Shown: one piece after another, positions 8,249 through 16,039 of the stretch | Position numbering within the stretch: the stretch's first letter is position 1 | Layout: each line of letters begins with the position of its first letter | DNA from: Haloarcula ordinaria | Lineage (GTDB): Archaea; Halobacteriota; Halobacteria; Halobacteriales; Haloarculaceae | Assembly (NCBI RefSeq): GCF_029338275.1 | Contig: NZ_CP119789.1 | Coordinates: 682,001-746,000 of the forward strand | Reading direction: 5' to 3' | DNA: 64,000 nucleotides | Position numbers and translations under genes: made by a program | Notes under the pieces: model-generated | What the model saw: the letters and a program-made list of their open reading frames with translations, nothing else | Database searches by the model: none | Told to the model about the DNA's origin: nothing

Positions 8249-8312
8249 AATTCGACTGGCTTCTACGGGCAGAAGCCGCCAAACCGGTCGTACCGCGCGG
8301 CGGGAGGATAGG

Positions 8313-8954
8313 ATGGGAATACTCACAAACCTCAAAGATAGCATTTCACGGGCAGCATCGACGCTGTTCTCCGAGGAAGATCCGAAGCGAATCGGCATCT
8401 ACGGCCCGCCAAACGCGGGGAAGACGACGCTCGCGAACCGCATCGCTCGCGACTGGACTGGCGACGCGGTCGGCCCAGAGAGCCACGTCCCACACGAGAC
8501 CCGCCGCGCGCGCCGGAAGGAGAACGTCGAGATCGAACGCGACGGCAAGAAGGTCACCATCGACATCGTCGACACGCCGGGCGTGACGACGAAGGTCGAC
8601 TACACCGAGTTCCTCGAACACGACATGGAGAAGGAGGACGCCGTTCGGCGTTCCCGCGAGGCCACCGAAGGTGTCGCCGAAGCCATGCACTGGCTCCGCG
8701 AGGACGTCGACGGCGTCATCTACGTGCTCGACTCGGCGACCGACCCGTTCACCCAGGTCAACACGATGCTCATCGGCATCATCGAGAGCCAGGACCTCCC
8801 GGTGCTCATCCTGGCGAACAAGATCGACCTGGAGGACTCGTCGGTCCAGCGTATCGCCAACGCCTACCCACAGCACGAGACCATCCCGCTGTCGGCCCTC
8901 GAGGGCGACAACATGGACGAGGTCTACGACAAAATCGCGGAGTACTTCGGGTGA
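8313..8954 (+). CDS. oapA: Era-like GTP-binding protein OapA
   Basis: Small GTPase of 213 aa, first gene of the origin-associated trio. G motifs are visible: P-loop GPPNAGKT near residues 31-38, DTPG near 89-92 and NKID near 169-172. The gene is conserved next to the orc1-linked origin in haloarchaea; a role in replication control is suggested by that linkage and not by the sequence itself. It is transcribed away from the origin, with oapB starting 4 bp after its stop. An Era-like role in ribosome assembly would be the main alternative. Confidence 0.85.
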   Translation: MGILTNLKDSISRAASTLFSEEDPKRIGIYGPPNAGKTTLANRIARDWTGDAVGPESHVPHETRRARRKENVEIERDGKKVTIDIVDTPGVTTKVDYTEFLEHDMEKEDAVRRSREATEGVAEAMHWLREDVDGVIYVLDSATDPFTQVNTMLIGIIESQDLPVLILANKIDLEDSSVQRIANAYPQHETIPLSALEGDNMDEVYDKIAEYFG

Positions 8955-8958
8955 TATA

Positions 8959-9342
8959 ATGGCAGAAGTCAAAGACCCAGGCGACGGCGTGCAGATCGAC
9001 CTCATCAGCGGCGAGCGGATGGACGGGCTCACGTCGATGGAGAAGATACGGACCATCCTCGACGGCGTCCGTGACGGCAACATCGTCATCCTCGAAGAGG
9101 GGCTCTCGCCCGACGAGGAGTCGCGACTCATCGAGGTGACGATGACCGAGATCAGCCCCGACGAGTTCAACGGTATCGAGATAGAGACCTACCCGAAATC
9201 CGAGGCCGCCGACGCGAGCATCCTGGACCGCATCATGGGCAAGCAGTCGGCCAAGAAGCTCACCGTCATCGGCCCGGCCAACCAAATCGAGACGCTCCAC
9301 AAGGACGAAACCCTCATCAGCGCGCTCGTCTCCCGGAAATAA
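8959..9342 (+). CDS. oapB: OapB/ArvB family protein (DUF2073 type)
   Basis: A 127-aa soluble protein, second in the oapABC operon. No catalytic motif is recognisable; it is a compact alpha/beta protein containing a VIGPANQIETLHKDE-type segment. The Met at 8959 was chosen because it follows the oapA stop by 4 bp and the frame upstream of it reads through oapA in a non-coding manner. Its stop overlaps the oapC start by one base (TAATG), implying translational coupling. Biochemical role unknown. Confidence 0.85.
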   Translation: MAEVKDPGDGVQIDLISGERMDGLTSMEKIRTILDGVRDGNIVILEEGLSPDEESRLIEVTMTEISPDEFNGIEIETYPKSEAADASILDRIMGKQSAKKLTVIGPANQIETLHKDETLISALVSRK

Positions 9343-10028
9343 TGCCCCACCAGTGTACGAACTGTGCTCGCGTGTTCGAGGACGGCTCGAAGGAGATGCT
9401 GTCGGGCTGTCCGGACTGTGGCGGGAACAAGTTCCAGTTCCGGCCCAGCGGCGTCGACGACTCGTCGCCACCGGACACCGACGCAGAGCCCCCCGAACCG
9501 CCGGGTCCGGATAGCTCCGTCGCTCGTACCGTCGGCAAGACGGCTGCACGGGTCCAGGACTTCGTGGGCGGGTCCGGCCCGGAGGGGGCGGCCGGGCGTA
9601 CCTCGCCAGATACATCGTCGACCGGAGACAGCCAGGCGACAGACGACACCGCCGCACCCGCTGCCTCGACGGCCGGTGACGTCGATAGCGAGGACGCCGC
9701 ACAGGCGAGCGCCCGCGGGGACGTCGTCTCGCCCGACGAACTCCCGTCGGAGCCAGCGGCCGAATCGGGCGAGGAACACCGCTTCCAGCCCGTTGGAGCC
9801 GACCCGGACTCCGAAGAATCCGACCCGGAACCGGACCGACCGGACCTCCAGGAGCTCCGGAAGGAGCTCAACGACCAGTTCGAGTCCATCAAGGTGCTCG
9901 AACCCGGCCAGTACGAGCTCAACCTGATGGAGCTGTACGACCGCGAGGAGTACATCGTCGCGCTGCAGGAGGACGGCCGCTATTCCATCCAGGTCCCCGA
10001 CGCCATTCGGAACTCGAAGTCGGAGTAG
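9342..10028 (+). CDS. oapC: OapC/ArvC family zinc-ribbon protein
   Basis: Third gene of the origin-linked operon (228 aa). An N-terminal zinc ribbon with CTNC and CPDC knuckles (Cys at about residues 4, 7, 25, 28) is followed by a very acidic, Pro/Ser/Thr-rich linker (about 45-165). A conserved C-terminal domain (about 168-228) begins at the PDLQELRKEL stretch. The modular layout suggests an adaptor connecting nucleic acid or protein partners. It is translationally coupled to oapB. Function not established from sequence. Confidence 0.85.
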   Translation: MPHQCTNCARVFEDGSKEMLSGCPDCGGNKFQFRPSGVDDSSPPDTDAEPPEPPGPDSSVARTVGKTAARVQDFVGGSGPEGAAGRTSPDTSSTGDSQATDDTAAPAASTAGDVDSEDAAQASARGDVVSPDELPSEPAAESGEEHRFQPVGADPDSEESDPEPDRPDLQELRKELNDQFESIKVLEPGQYELNLMELYDREEYIVALQEDGRYSIQVPDAIRNSKSE

Positions 10029-10177
10029 TCGGCTTCGGCTGTCGAGACCTGATTCTGCCGGGCTGTCGATTCGCCGGCGGGTGAGCGAAGCGACCCACCA
10101 CCCGGCTGGACAGGTACCGAATTCGTGTCAGGAACGACGTGACCCAGACAGAGGACGAGGTCAGCACGGCAGTCGTG

Positions 10178-10420
10178 CTACTTCGTCCACCTTATCTCGT
10201 ACTCGAGTTCGTACCGTTGTTCTCCGGTCTCCGAATCCGTGAGCCGTTCAAGTTCGACTTCGAATCGAGGACGCTCGGGAACGGTAACGCTCCGTTCGTC
10301 GGTGTCGCTCACCAGATGGACATCGCCCGATTCAATCTCGTCCGCGGCATCACGCAACGCCCGGGCGATGTCTGTTCGCATCATCTGTTTCTCGGTCTTG
10401 AATAGTTCTTCTTCTGGCAT
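10178..10420 (-). CDS. Amphi-Trp domain protein
   Basis: An 80-aa acidic protein matching the short amphi-Trp domain family: an amphipathic N-terminal helix region (MPEEELFKTEKQ), a central EIESGDV segment, and a beta-rich end with a Trp three residues from the C terminus. It lies 6 bp downstream of the CBS-domain gene on the same strand, so they probably form an operon. Members are common in haloarchaea; molecular role unknown. Confidence 0.75.
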   Translation of the reverse strand: MPEEELFKTEKQMMRTDIARALRDAADEIESGDVHLVSDTDERSVTVPERPRFEVELERLTDSETGEQRYELEYEIRWTK

Positions 10421-10426
10421 GGGTAG

Positions 10427-10861
10427 TCAGTACTCGGGCCGCTGGGCACGGATGATGTCGCCGAGATGTTGTTGTTCGTCGGCGAGCAGCTCGGAGATAT
10501 CGTCAACAGTGATGATTCCGGTGAGGGTATCACCATCAGAGACGGGGAGGCGTCGAATTCCCTGCTCGGCCATTAGCTCGGCCGCCTCGTAGAACCCGGC
10601 TCTGGGTTCGATTGTGTGCAGGTCGTCGGTCATCACGTCTTTGGCGGTCTGCTCAGTCGGGTCGCTCCCTTCGCCGAGGACGCGAACGGTCAGATCTCGA
10701 TCCGTGACGATCCCGACGGGCGTCCCGTCAGTCGTGATTACGACGCTCCCGACGTTCTCTTCGGCCATCGTCGCTGCGAGGTCGACAACAGGGGTTTCAG
10801 GATCAGCTGTGACGGTGTCGCTTCGAGCGAGGTCTTCGATTGGCATTTGCGAGTCACCCAT
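10427..10861 (-). CDS. CBS-pair domain protein
   Basis: A 144-aa protein consisting of two CBS domains, each ending in a GIVTDRD / GIITVDD type strand and expected to sense an adenosine-containing ligand. The Met at 10861 is preferred over the internal Met at 10846 because a TATA-like element sits about 24 bp upstream, as expected for a leaderless transcript. It probably heads an operon with the amphi-Trp gene. Target of regulation unknown. Confidence 0.85.
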   Translation of the reverse strand: MGDSQMPIEDLARSDTVTADPETPVVDLAATMAEENVGSVVITTDGTPVGIVTDRDLTVRVLGEGSDPTEQTAKDVMTDDLHTIEPRAGFYEAAELMAEQGIRRLPVSDGDTLTGIITVDDISELLADEQQHLGDIIRAQRPEY

Positions 10862-10878
10862 CCAAAACAGAGGGAGGA

Positions 10879-10890
10879 ATAATACTTAAT
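10879..10890 (-). promoter_or_regulatory. TATA box of the CBS/amphi-Trp operon
   Basis: The minus strand reads ATTAAGTATTAT centred about 24 bp before the start codon at 10861, the spacing expected for a leaderless archaeal mRNA. Confidence 0.5.
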
Positions 10891-11116
10891 TGATTGACAT
10901 TATTCTCGGCTGGTGGGAATCCCTACTTCCGGGACCGTGCTAACCGTGCACCGCGGACTGAACGAACTCATACCGGGACTGTCGAGAACCAACTTTGCAA
11001 GATCGCGCCCAGTGTTCGACACTCCCGCACGTGCACTGTGCGAGAATTTCGACGACCGTGCGTCCACAGATTGAATCCGGTACTCTCGAGGACGACTCGA
11101 CCGCCCCGCGACTGCC

Positions 11117-12031
11117 TTACTCGATCTTGGCGTACTGCTCTGCGAGCTTGTCGGCCGCGTCGGTCATCAGCTCTTCCTCGTAGTCCTCGAGGTCCCACTC
11201 GACGACCTCTTCGACGCCGTCGCTGCCGAGTTTGACCGGGACGCCGAAGGCGGTGTCCTCGTGGCCGAACTCGCCCTGCAGTTTGACCGACGCCGGCAGG
11301 ACTTCGCCGGTGTCGTTGACGATGGCCTCGACCATGTGGGCGACGCCGCGGGCCGGGCCCCACTCGGTGGCGCCCTTGCGCTCGATGACGTCCATCGCGG
11401 ATGCCTGGAGGTCGGCGAGAATCTCCTCGCGCTCCTCGGCCGAGAAGTCGGGGTCGGCGCCGTCGACACGGACCTTCGAGAAGACCGGGACCTGCGCGTC
11501 GCCGTGTTCGCCCAGGATGGTCGCCTCGACGTTCCCGACGGGGGTGTCGAAGCGCTCCGAGAGCACGTAGCGGAAGCGCGCCGAGTCGAGTCGACCGCCG
11601 AAGCCGATGACGTGCTCTCGCGGTCGGTCGCCGGCCTCGTAGAGGTGCCGGTTGAGCAGGTCGACGGGGTTCGACGTCGTCAGCGAGATGTAGTCGTCGT
11701 TGTGCTCGTCGAGCGAGGACTGGATGTCCTCCATGATTGGGGCGTTGTCGCCCGCGAGGTCGATGCGCGTCTGGCCCGGCTGGCGCGGGATGCCGGCCGT
11801 GATGACGACGACGTCCGAGCCGGCGGTGTCCTCGTAGCCGCCCTGTCGGACCGTCGTGTTCGAGTCGTAGGCGATGCCGTGGTTGGTGTCGGCCGCCTGC
11901 CCGATGGTGTCCTCTTCCTTGTCCGGAATGTCTACCAGCACGACTTCGTCTGCGATGTCCCGAAGCGCGATGTTGTAGCCCGCAGCGGCACCGACGGTGC
12001 CCGCGGCTCCGACTACGCTTACCTTTGTCAT
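11117..12031 (-). CDS. mdh: Malate dehydrogenase (LDH-like, tetrameric halophilic type)
   Basis: NAD-dependent malate dehydrogenase of the TCA cycle, 304 aa, the length of the well-known halophilic enzyme. The Rossmann start GAAGTVG is at residues 8-14. The substrate loop [11 protein letters not shown] has Arg at the position that selects dicarboxylates, followed by the NPVD segment and catalytic His in GEHGDAQ. The Met at 12031 is chosen because the dinucleotide-binding strand follows directly; longer starts add a basic, atypical tail. The surface is extremely acidic. Confidence 0.95.
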   Translation of the reverse strand: MTKVSVVGAAGTVGAAAGYNIALRDIADEVVLVDIPDKEEDTIGQAADTNHGIAYDSNTTVRQGGYEDTAGSDVVVITAGIPRQPGQTRIDLAGDNAPIMEDIQSSLDEHNDDYISLTTSNPVDLLNRHLYEAGDRPREHVIGFGGRLDSARFRYVLSERFDTPVGNVEATILGEHGDAQVPVFSKVRVDGADPDFSAEEREEILADLQASAMDVIERKGATEWGPARGVAHMVEAIVNDTGEVLPASVKLQGEFGHEDTAFGVPVKLGSDGVEEVVEWDLEDYEEELMTDAADKLAEQYAKIE

Positions 12032-12204
12032 ACCATTCGAATCCCCACGGTCGCACAGGTTAAACGTGTCGAACCCCCGCTGGAGCGCGAGCCGACGAGG
12101 TGCGCCGCGACCGACCATCTGGGGTGCTCTGACCCCTGTCCCCGAACTCGCTGTGGCTGTCGGGAGCCGTAAAGGGTTTTCAGCACCGTCACGTTCGACC
12201 GTGT

Positions 12205-12927
12205 ATGAGCGACTTCGACAAGGAAGCCGAACGCGAGAAACTCCGCGAGAAGTTCGAGGCCGAGGAGGAGAAGCGCCAGGCCACCGAGCAGATGAGCGAG
12301 CTGCTGTTGAAGGGGGCGACGATGACCAACGCCCACTGCAGCGACTGTGGCGACCCGGTGTTCCGCTACGACGGCCAGGAGTTCTGTCCGACCTGCCAGA
12401 AACCCATCACCAGAGAACCCGCCGAGGAGGGTTCCGAGGGCGACGACGGGGGCGACCGCATCGAGGTCGCGAACCCGGGCGACGAGGCCCGCGTCCAGTT
12501 CGGCAACCAGGCGGAATCGGGGAACGAGGGACCCGACCAGCCCGCCGAGCGCACCGAGGAACCACCTCAGGCCGACGAGAGCCACCCGCAGCCCGGGTCG
12601 GCCACCGGTCCACGTGAAACGGTGGCCGATTCCGGCGTGGCGAATCCCGCCGACCAGCCGGCGGAGGTGCAGACGAACGGCACAACCACCGAATCCGCAG
12701 CCGAGGGGTCCCAGTCGATTCCGTCCGCCGACCCCTCCGTTTCATCTAGAACGATTGACGAGAACGACGGTGTCCAGGGAGACGTCGCCGCAGCAGAGCG
12801 ACTCCTCGCACAGACACTCCGGCAGTACTCCGAACGGGCGGCCAACACCGACAACCCCCGACGGGCTCGCGAACACCTCGAGGCGGCGCGCGAGGCGGCC
12901 GAGGCGCTCGACGCGCTCCAGTTCTAG
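12205..12927 (+). CDS. SSSCA1-family zinc-ribbon protein
   Basis: A 240-aa protein of the Sjogren syndrome/scleroderma autoantigen 1-like family. A charged N-terminal helix precedes one zinc ribbon (Cys 45, 48, 61, 64). Then comes a long acidic, Pro/Gly/Thr-rich disordered linker (about 75-195) and a C-terminal helical region (about 197-240). The linker encodes an ORB-like DNA motif (see 12731) and a weaker one at 12608-12628. It overlaps hef by 4 bp, tail to tail. Cellular role unknown; zinc and protein-protein contacts are likely. Confidence 0.8.
   Translation: MSDFDKEAEREKLREKFEAEEEKRQATEQMSELLLKGATMTNAHCSDCGDPVFRYDGQEFCPTCQKPITREPAEEGSEGDDGGDRIEVANPGDEARVQFGNQAESGNEGPDQPAERTEEPPQADESHPQPGSATGPRETVADSGVANPADQPAEVQTNGTTTESAAEGSQSIPSADPSVSSRTIDENDGVQGDVAAAERLLAQTLRQYSERAANTDNPRRAREHLEAAREAAEALDALQF
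12731..12751 (-). promoter_or_regulatory. ORB-like motif inside the SSSCA1-like gene
   Basis: Minus-strand match to the origin-box consensus at 16 of 18 defined positions, read in frame as the DPSVSSR part of the disordered linker. The DP1 linker encodes almost the same peptide (DPSVSTG) from its own ORB-like motif. Confidence 0.5.
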
Positions 12928-15383
12928 TCGCGTTCGCCGTACTCGCCGCCGACCACGTCGCGGATGCGGTCGGCGGTCACCTCGCCGACGCCCGCCACCT
13001 CGAGCAGGTCCTCCTTGGCGGCGGTCATCACGGCTTCGACGCTCCCGAAGTGCTCCAGCAGGCTCCGGGCGGTGACTGGGCCGACCTCGCCGATGGCGGC
13101 GACGACGTACTCCTGTTGCTCGGGTAGCGTCCGTGACTGTTTCTCGCCGTGAACGCTCACCTCCCGTTCGGAGACGTCCTGTTCGCGCTCCGCGACGACG
13201 GCGAGCAGGTCCGCCGTCTCCTGTTCGTCGCTGGTCCGGAGGATAGACGCGCCGAAGTCGACCGCGAGCGAGGCCAGCGCCCCCTGGATGGCCCGGTGGT
13301 GGACGTTCCGGGCCCCGTAGAGGTCCTCGCCCTCGATGACGACCACCGGGCGGGCGTAGTGGCGCGAAGCGTCCCCCACCTGCTCGAACATCGAGCGGTC
13401 GCCGCCGGTGAGCGTATCGAGGAAGTCAGAGACGGTCTTGCGCTCGACGACCACCCGGTCCGAGAGCACGTAGTCACCGACGGCCAGGGTCTCCAGGCGC
13501 GTCTCGATGCCCTCGCGCGTCGAGAGGTCCCGGGCGATGGTCGAGTCGAGTTCGCGCTGGTCGGCCACGATCTGCACCGCGTCGTCGTCGCCCTCGGGTT
13601 TCGCGACGGTCCCATCGGCGTCACTCTCTGATTTCTCGTCGGTCTCCTCGGTATCGCCTGCCTCGCCCGGCTCGGGCGCGAACGCACCGAGGTCCGCCTG
13701 GCCGTCGCTCCCAGTACGTTCCGACTCGCCCCCTGTTTCACTTCGAGCGCCGTCAGTCCCGTTATCACCGGTCCCGTCCCCCTCGCTGTCCTCGTACTCG
13801 TCGAGGGCCGTCTGGTCCAGCTGTGCTTCGAGTTCCCCGGCGACGCCTTTCAGCTCGTTCAGTTCGTTCTCCATCCGCTTCTGGTCGTTCCGGGCCTTCC
13901 AGAAGTACGCCTCGTCGCGGGTGTCCTCGGCGAGCAGGACGACGACGCGTCCCTCGGCCTGCCGTCCGGTCCGGCCCTTGCGCTGGATGGCCCGAATCGC
14001 TGTCGGGACCGGTTCGTAGAAGAGCACGAGGTCGACTTCGGGGACATCCAGCCCCTCTTCGGCGACGGAGGTCGAGACCAGCACCTCGAACTCCCCCGCT
14101 CGGAAGCGGTCGAGCGTCTCCTGCTGCTCGTTCTGTGTCATCCCCTCGCTGCCGTCGGTGTCGCTCTGGCCGACGAACTTCTCGGTCTCGAAGTGCGCCG
14201 AGAGGAACTCGACGAGCGTCTCGGCGGTGTCCCGGGACTCGGTGAAGACGATGATGCGCTCGCCGTTCTCGATACCCAGCGTCTCGGCCAGCAACATCCG
14301 CGTCTGGCGGAACTTCGGGTGGAGGTCGTCGTACCCGTTCGCTTTGCGCATCGCCTCGCGTATCTTGGGCTCGTTGACCAGGCGCTGGTCGGCCTTCGAC
14401 GCACCCGAGGAGCGGGCCGCTTCCTTGAGGCGCTCGAAGTACCGGACCAGCGACTCGACGCTCTGGGTCTCGACGTAGGTGACGGCGGTCCGCAGTTTCC
14501 GTATCTCCGCGAGGAAGCTCATCCCCTGGTACCCCTCGCTCTGGTCGTTGTTCATCAGCGTCCGCAACTCGGCTTGCATCCCCTGTATCTCGCGCTCGGA
14601 GATGTCGGGCGAGGTCTTCCGGGTGACGCCCAGCTCCCGAAGTTTCTCCAGGCGGTCCGCGACGACCTCGTTGATGGCGTCGCGAATCTCGCGGACGACC
14701 TCGGGCAACTCGATGCGCTTCCACTCGACGCTCGTGTCGTGGGTGTACTCGTCGACGTCGGCGTCGTCCTCGGTCATCACCGCGACCTCGGAGAGCCCGA
14801 GGTTCTCACACACCTCGAGGATTGCCTCCTCGTCGTCGCCGGGCGAGGCGCTCATCCCGGTCACCAGCGGGTTCTCGGCGTCGGTGTGGTAGCGCTCGGC
14901 GATGTAGTTGTAGGCGTAGTCGCCGGTCGCGCGGTGACACTCGTCGAACGTGCAGTGCGTGACCGGAGCGAGTGAGATACGGTTGCCCACCAGGTCGTTC
15001 TCGACGACTTGCGGCGTGGCGATGACGACGCGGGCGTCCTCCCACAGCGCGGCGCGGTCGGCGGGGCTGACCTCGCCGGTGAAGACGACGATGTCGTCGT
15101 CGGCCACTTCGAGGGCTTCGCGGTAGAACTCGGCGTGTTGCTGGACCAGCGGCTTGGTCGGGGCCAGCATGAGTGACTTCCCGCCGACGGTGGCCAGCCG
15201 GTCGGCGGTCACCAGCAGCGAGACGGTGGTCTTGCCGAGTCCGGTCGGGAGACAGACCAGGGCGTGGTCGCGGCTGGCCGTCTCGGCTAGTTCGACCTGG
15301 TACCGGCGGTTCTCGAGGAACCCCGGGGTCACGAGCGGCCGGTCGAGGTGCTCGGCACCGGACTCGGCATCGGTGGTCGCCAT
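12924..15383 (-). CDS. hef: Hef helicase/nuclease (FANCM/XPF homologue)
   Basis: Structure-specific helicase-nuclease acting on stalled forks. It has 819 aa: an N-terminal SF2 helicase with Walker A LPTGLGKT (about 45-52), FDECHRATG box and the GRTGRQ motif VI, then an acidic linker (about 540-620). A C-terminal XPF-type nuclease follows, with GDYVLSDR-VVVERKTVSDF (about 670-690), then a helix-hairpin-helix pair at the end. Both halves look intact, so this is the full-length euryarchaeal form. It could restart forks from the nearby origin. The linker carries a weak ORB-like sequence near 13727-13750. Confidence 0.95.
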   Translation of the reverse strand: MATTDAESGAEHLDRPLVTPGFLENRRYQVELAETASRDHALVCLPTGLGKTTVSLLVTADRLATVGGKSLMLAPTKPLVQQHAEFYREALEVADDDIVVFTGEVSPADRAALWEDARVVIATPQVVENDLVGNRISLAPVTHCTFDECHRATGDYAYNYIAERYHTDAENPLVTGMSASPGDDEEAILEVCENLGLSEVAVMTEDDADVDEYTHDTSVEWKRIELPEVVREIRDAINEVVADRLEKLRELGVTRKTSPDISEREIQGMQAELRTLMNNDQSEGYQGMSFLAEIRKLRTAVTYVETQSVESLVRYFERLKEAARSSGASKADQRLVNEPKIREAMRKANGYDDLHPKFRQTRMLLAETLGIENGERIIVFTESRDTAETLVEFLSAHFETEKFVGQSDTDGSEGMTQNEQQETLDRFRAGEFEVLVSTSVAEEGLDVPEVDLVLFYEPVPTAIRAIQRKGRTGRQAEGRVVVLLAEDTRDEAYFWKARNDQKRMENELNELKGVAGELEAQLDQTALDEYEDSEGDGTGDNGTDGARSETGGESERTGSDGQADLGAFAPEPGEAGDTEETDEKSESDADGTVAKPEGDDDAVQIVADQRELDSTIARDLSTREGIETRLETLAVGDYVLSDRVVVERKTVSDFLDTLTGGDRSMFEQVGDASRHYARPVVVIEGEDLYGARNVHHRAIQGALASLAVDFGASILRTSDEQETADLLAVVAEREQDVSEREVSVHGEKQSRTLPEQQEYVVAAIGEVGPVTARSLLEHFGSVEAVMTAAKEDLLEVAGVGEVTADRIRDVVGGEYGERD

Positions 15384-15447
15384 TGCCCGGGCGTTGGCCC
15401 CGGCGGCGGTTAAGGGTTCAGGTAGCGCGGTGAAAGTATAGCCCTAC

Positions 15448-16038
15448 TCAGACGGGGACCAGCACCACGCCGGCCCACATCGCCGCAGCCCCCAGAACGG
15501 GAATCGAGAGATTGTCGTCGACGACGTAGCCGGCGATGCGTGGCTTGACGCCGTCGGCGAAGGTGGCGGCGGCCCCACCCAGGACGGCTGCGACGGGCCG
15601 GACGAACGGCGCCGCGAGGAGGGTACAGACGCCGAACATCACCAGCAGGACCCACGCCTGCTTGACGTTGCTCGCGTCCGCGGAGCCGAGCAGGCCGCTG
15701 ATGGGGTCGCCCACGGTGAGCATCAGCATCGCGGGGACGGCGACGGCGGTGGTCATCCCCGCGAATCCGACGGCCCAGGCGACGGCCGCCATCCCCACCA
15801 CGTACAGCGCGTAGCCGGCCGGGTTGTCTTGTTCGTACTCGCGGGTCAGCCGGTCGTAGATGGCCCAGTCGAGGCCGATGGAGAGACGCACGTACTCGAG
15901 GACGACCACGACCGCCACCGCGAGCGCCAGGAACACCTTCACGACGGTCCAGGTGACGAGGTCGGGGACGAACAGGTGGGCCAGCGGGACCGTCGACCCC
16001 GAGGCGTGGACGAGTCGTCGCGCGACCTCGTCGGCCAT
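15448..16038 (-). CDS. Dolichol/polyprenol kinase-like membrane protein
   Basis: A 196-aa integral membrane protein with about six hydrophobic helices. The GDPISGLLG and GGAAATFADG segments resemble the CTP-binding motifs of the diacylglycerol/polyprenol kinase family. The expected role is CTP-dependent phosphorylation of dolichol-type lipids used in glycosylation. It ends 1 bp before the glyS stop region and reads in the same direction, so the two may be co-transcribed. Confidence 0.7.
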   Translation of the reverse strand: MADEVARRLVHASGSTVPLAHLFVPDLVTWTVVKVFLALAVAVVVVLEYVRLSIGLDWAIYDRLTREYEQDNPAGYALYVVGMAAVAWAVGFAGMTTAVAVPAMLMLTVGDPISGLLGSADASNVKQAWVLLVMFGVCTLLAAPFVRPVAAVLGGAAATFADGVKPRIAGYVVDDNLSIPVLGAAAMWAGVVLVPV

Positions 16039-16039
16039 C

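Larger units (their letters stand above)
7240..8312. other. Chromosomal replication origin region (oriC, orc1-associated)
   Basis: About 1.07 kb without a credible gene between divergent orc1 and oapA. It holds three strong origin recognition boxes (7253, 7756, 8036), one with three mismatches (7984) and a weak one (7590-7610). An AT-rich unwinding candidate sits at 7823-7918. The boxes on the left and middle point toward orc1 while the one at 8036 faces the opposite way, so the AT-rich element is flanked by oppositely oriented boxes, as in other archaeal origins. A second AT-rich patch at about 7385-7402 is a probable orc1 promoter. Origin activity itself is inferred. Confidence 0.85.

Noticed and set aside
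7915..8586. Plus-strand frame running from the origin into oapA
   Set aside because: Crosses two ORBs and then overlaps oapA in another frame with Arg/Thr-rich composition; not a real gene.
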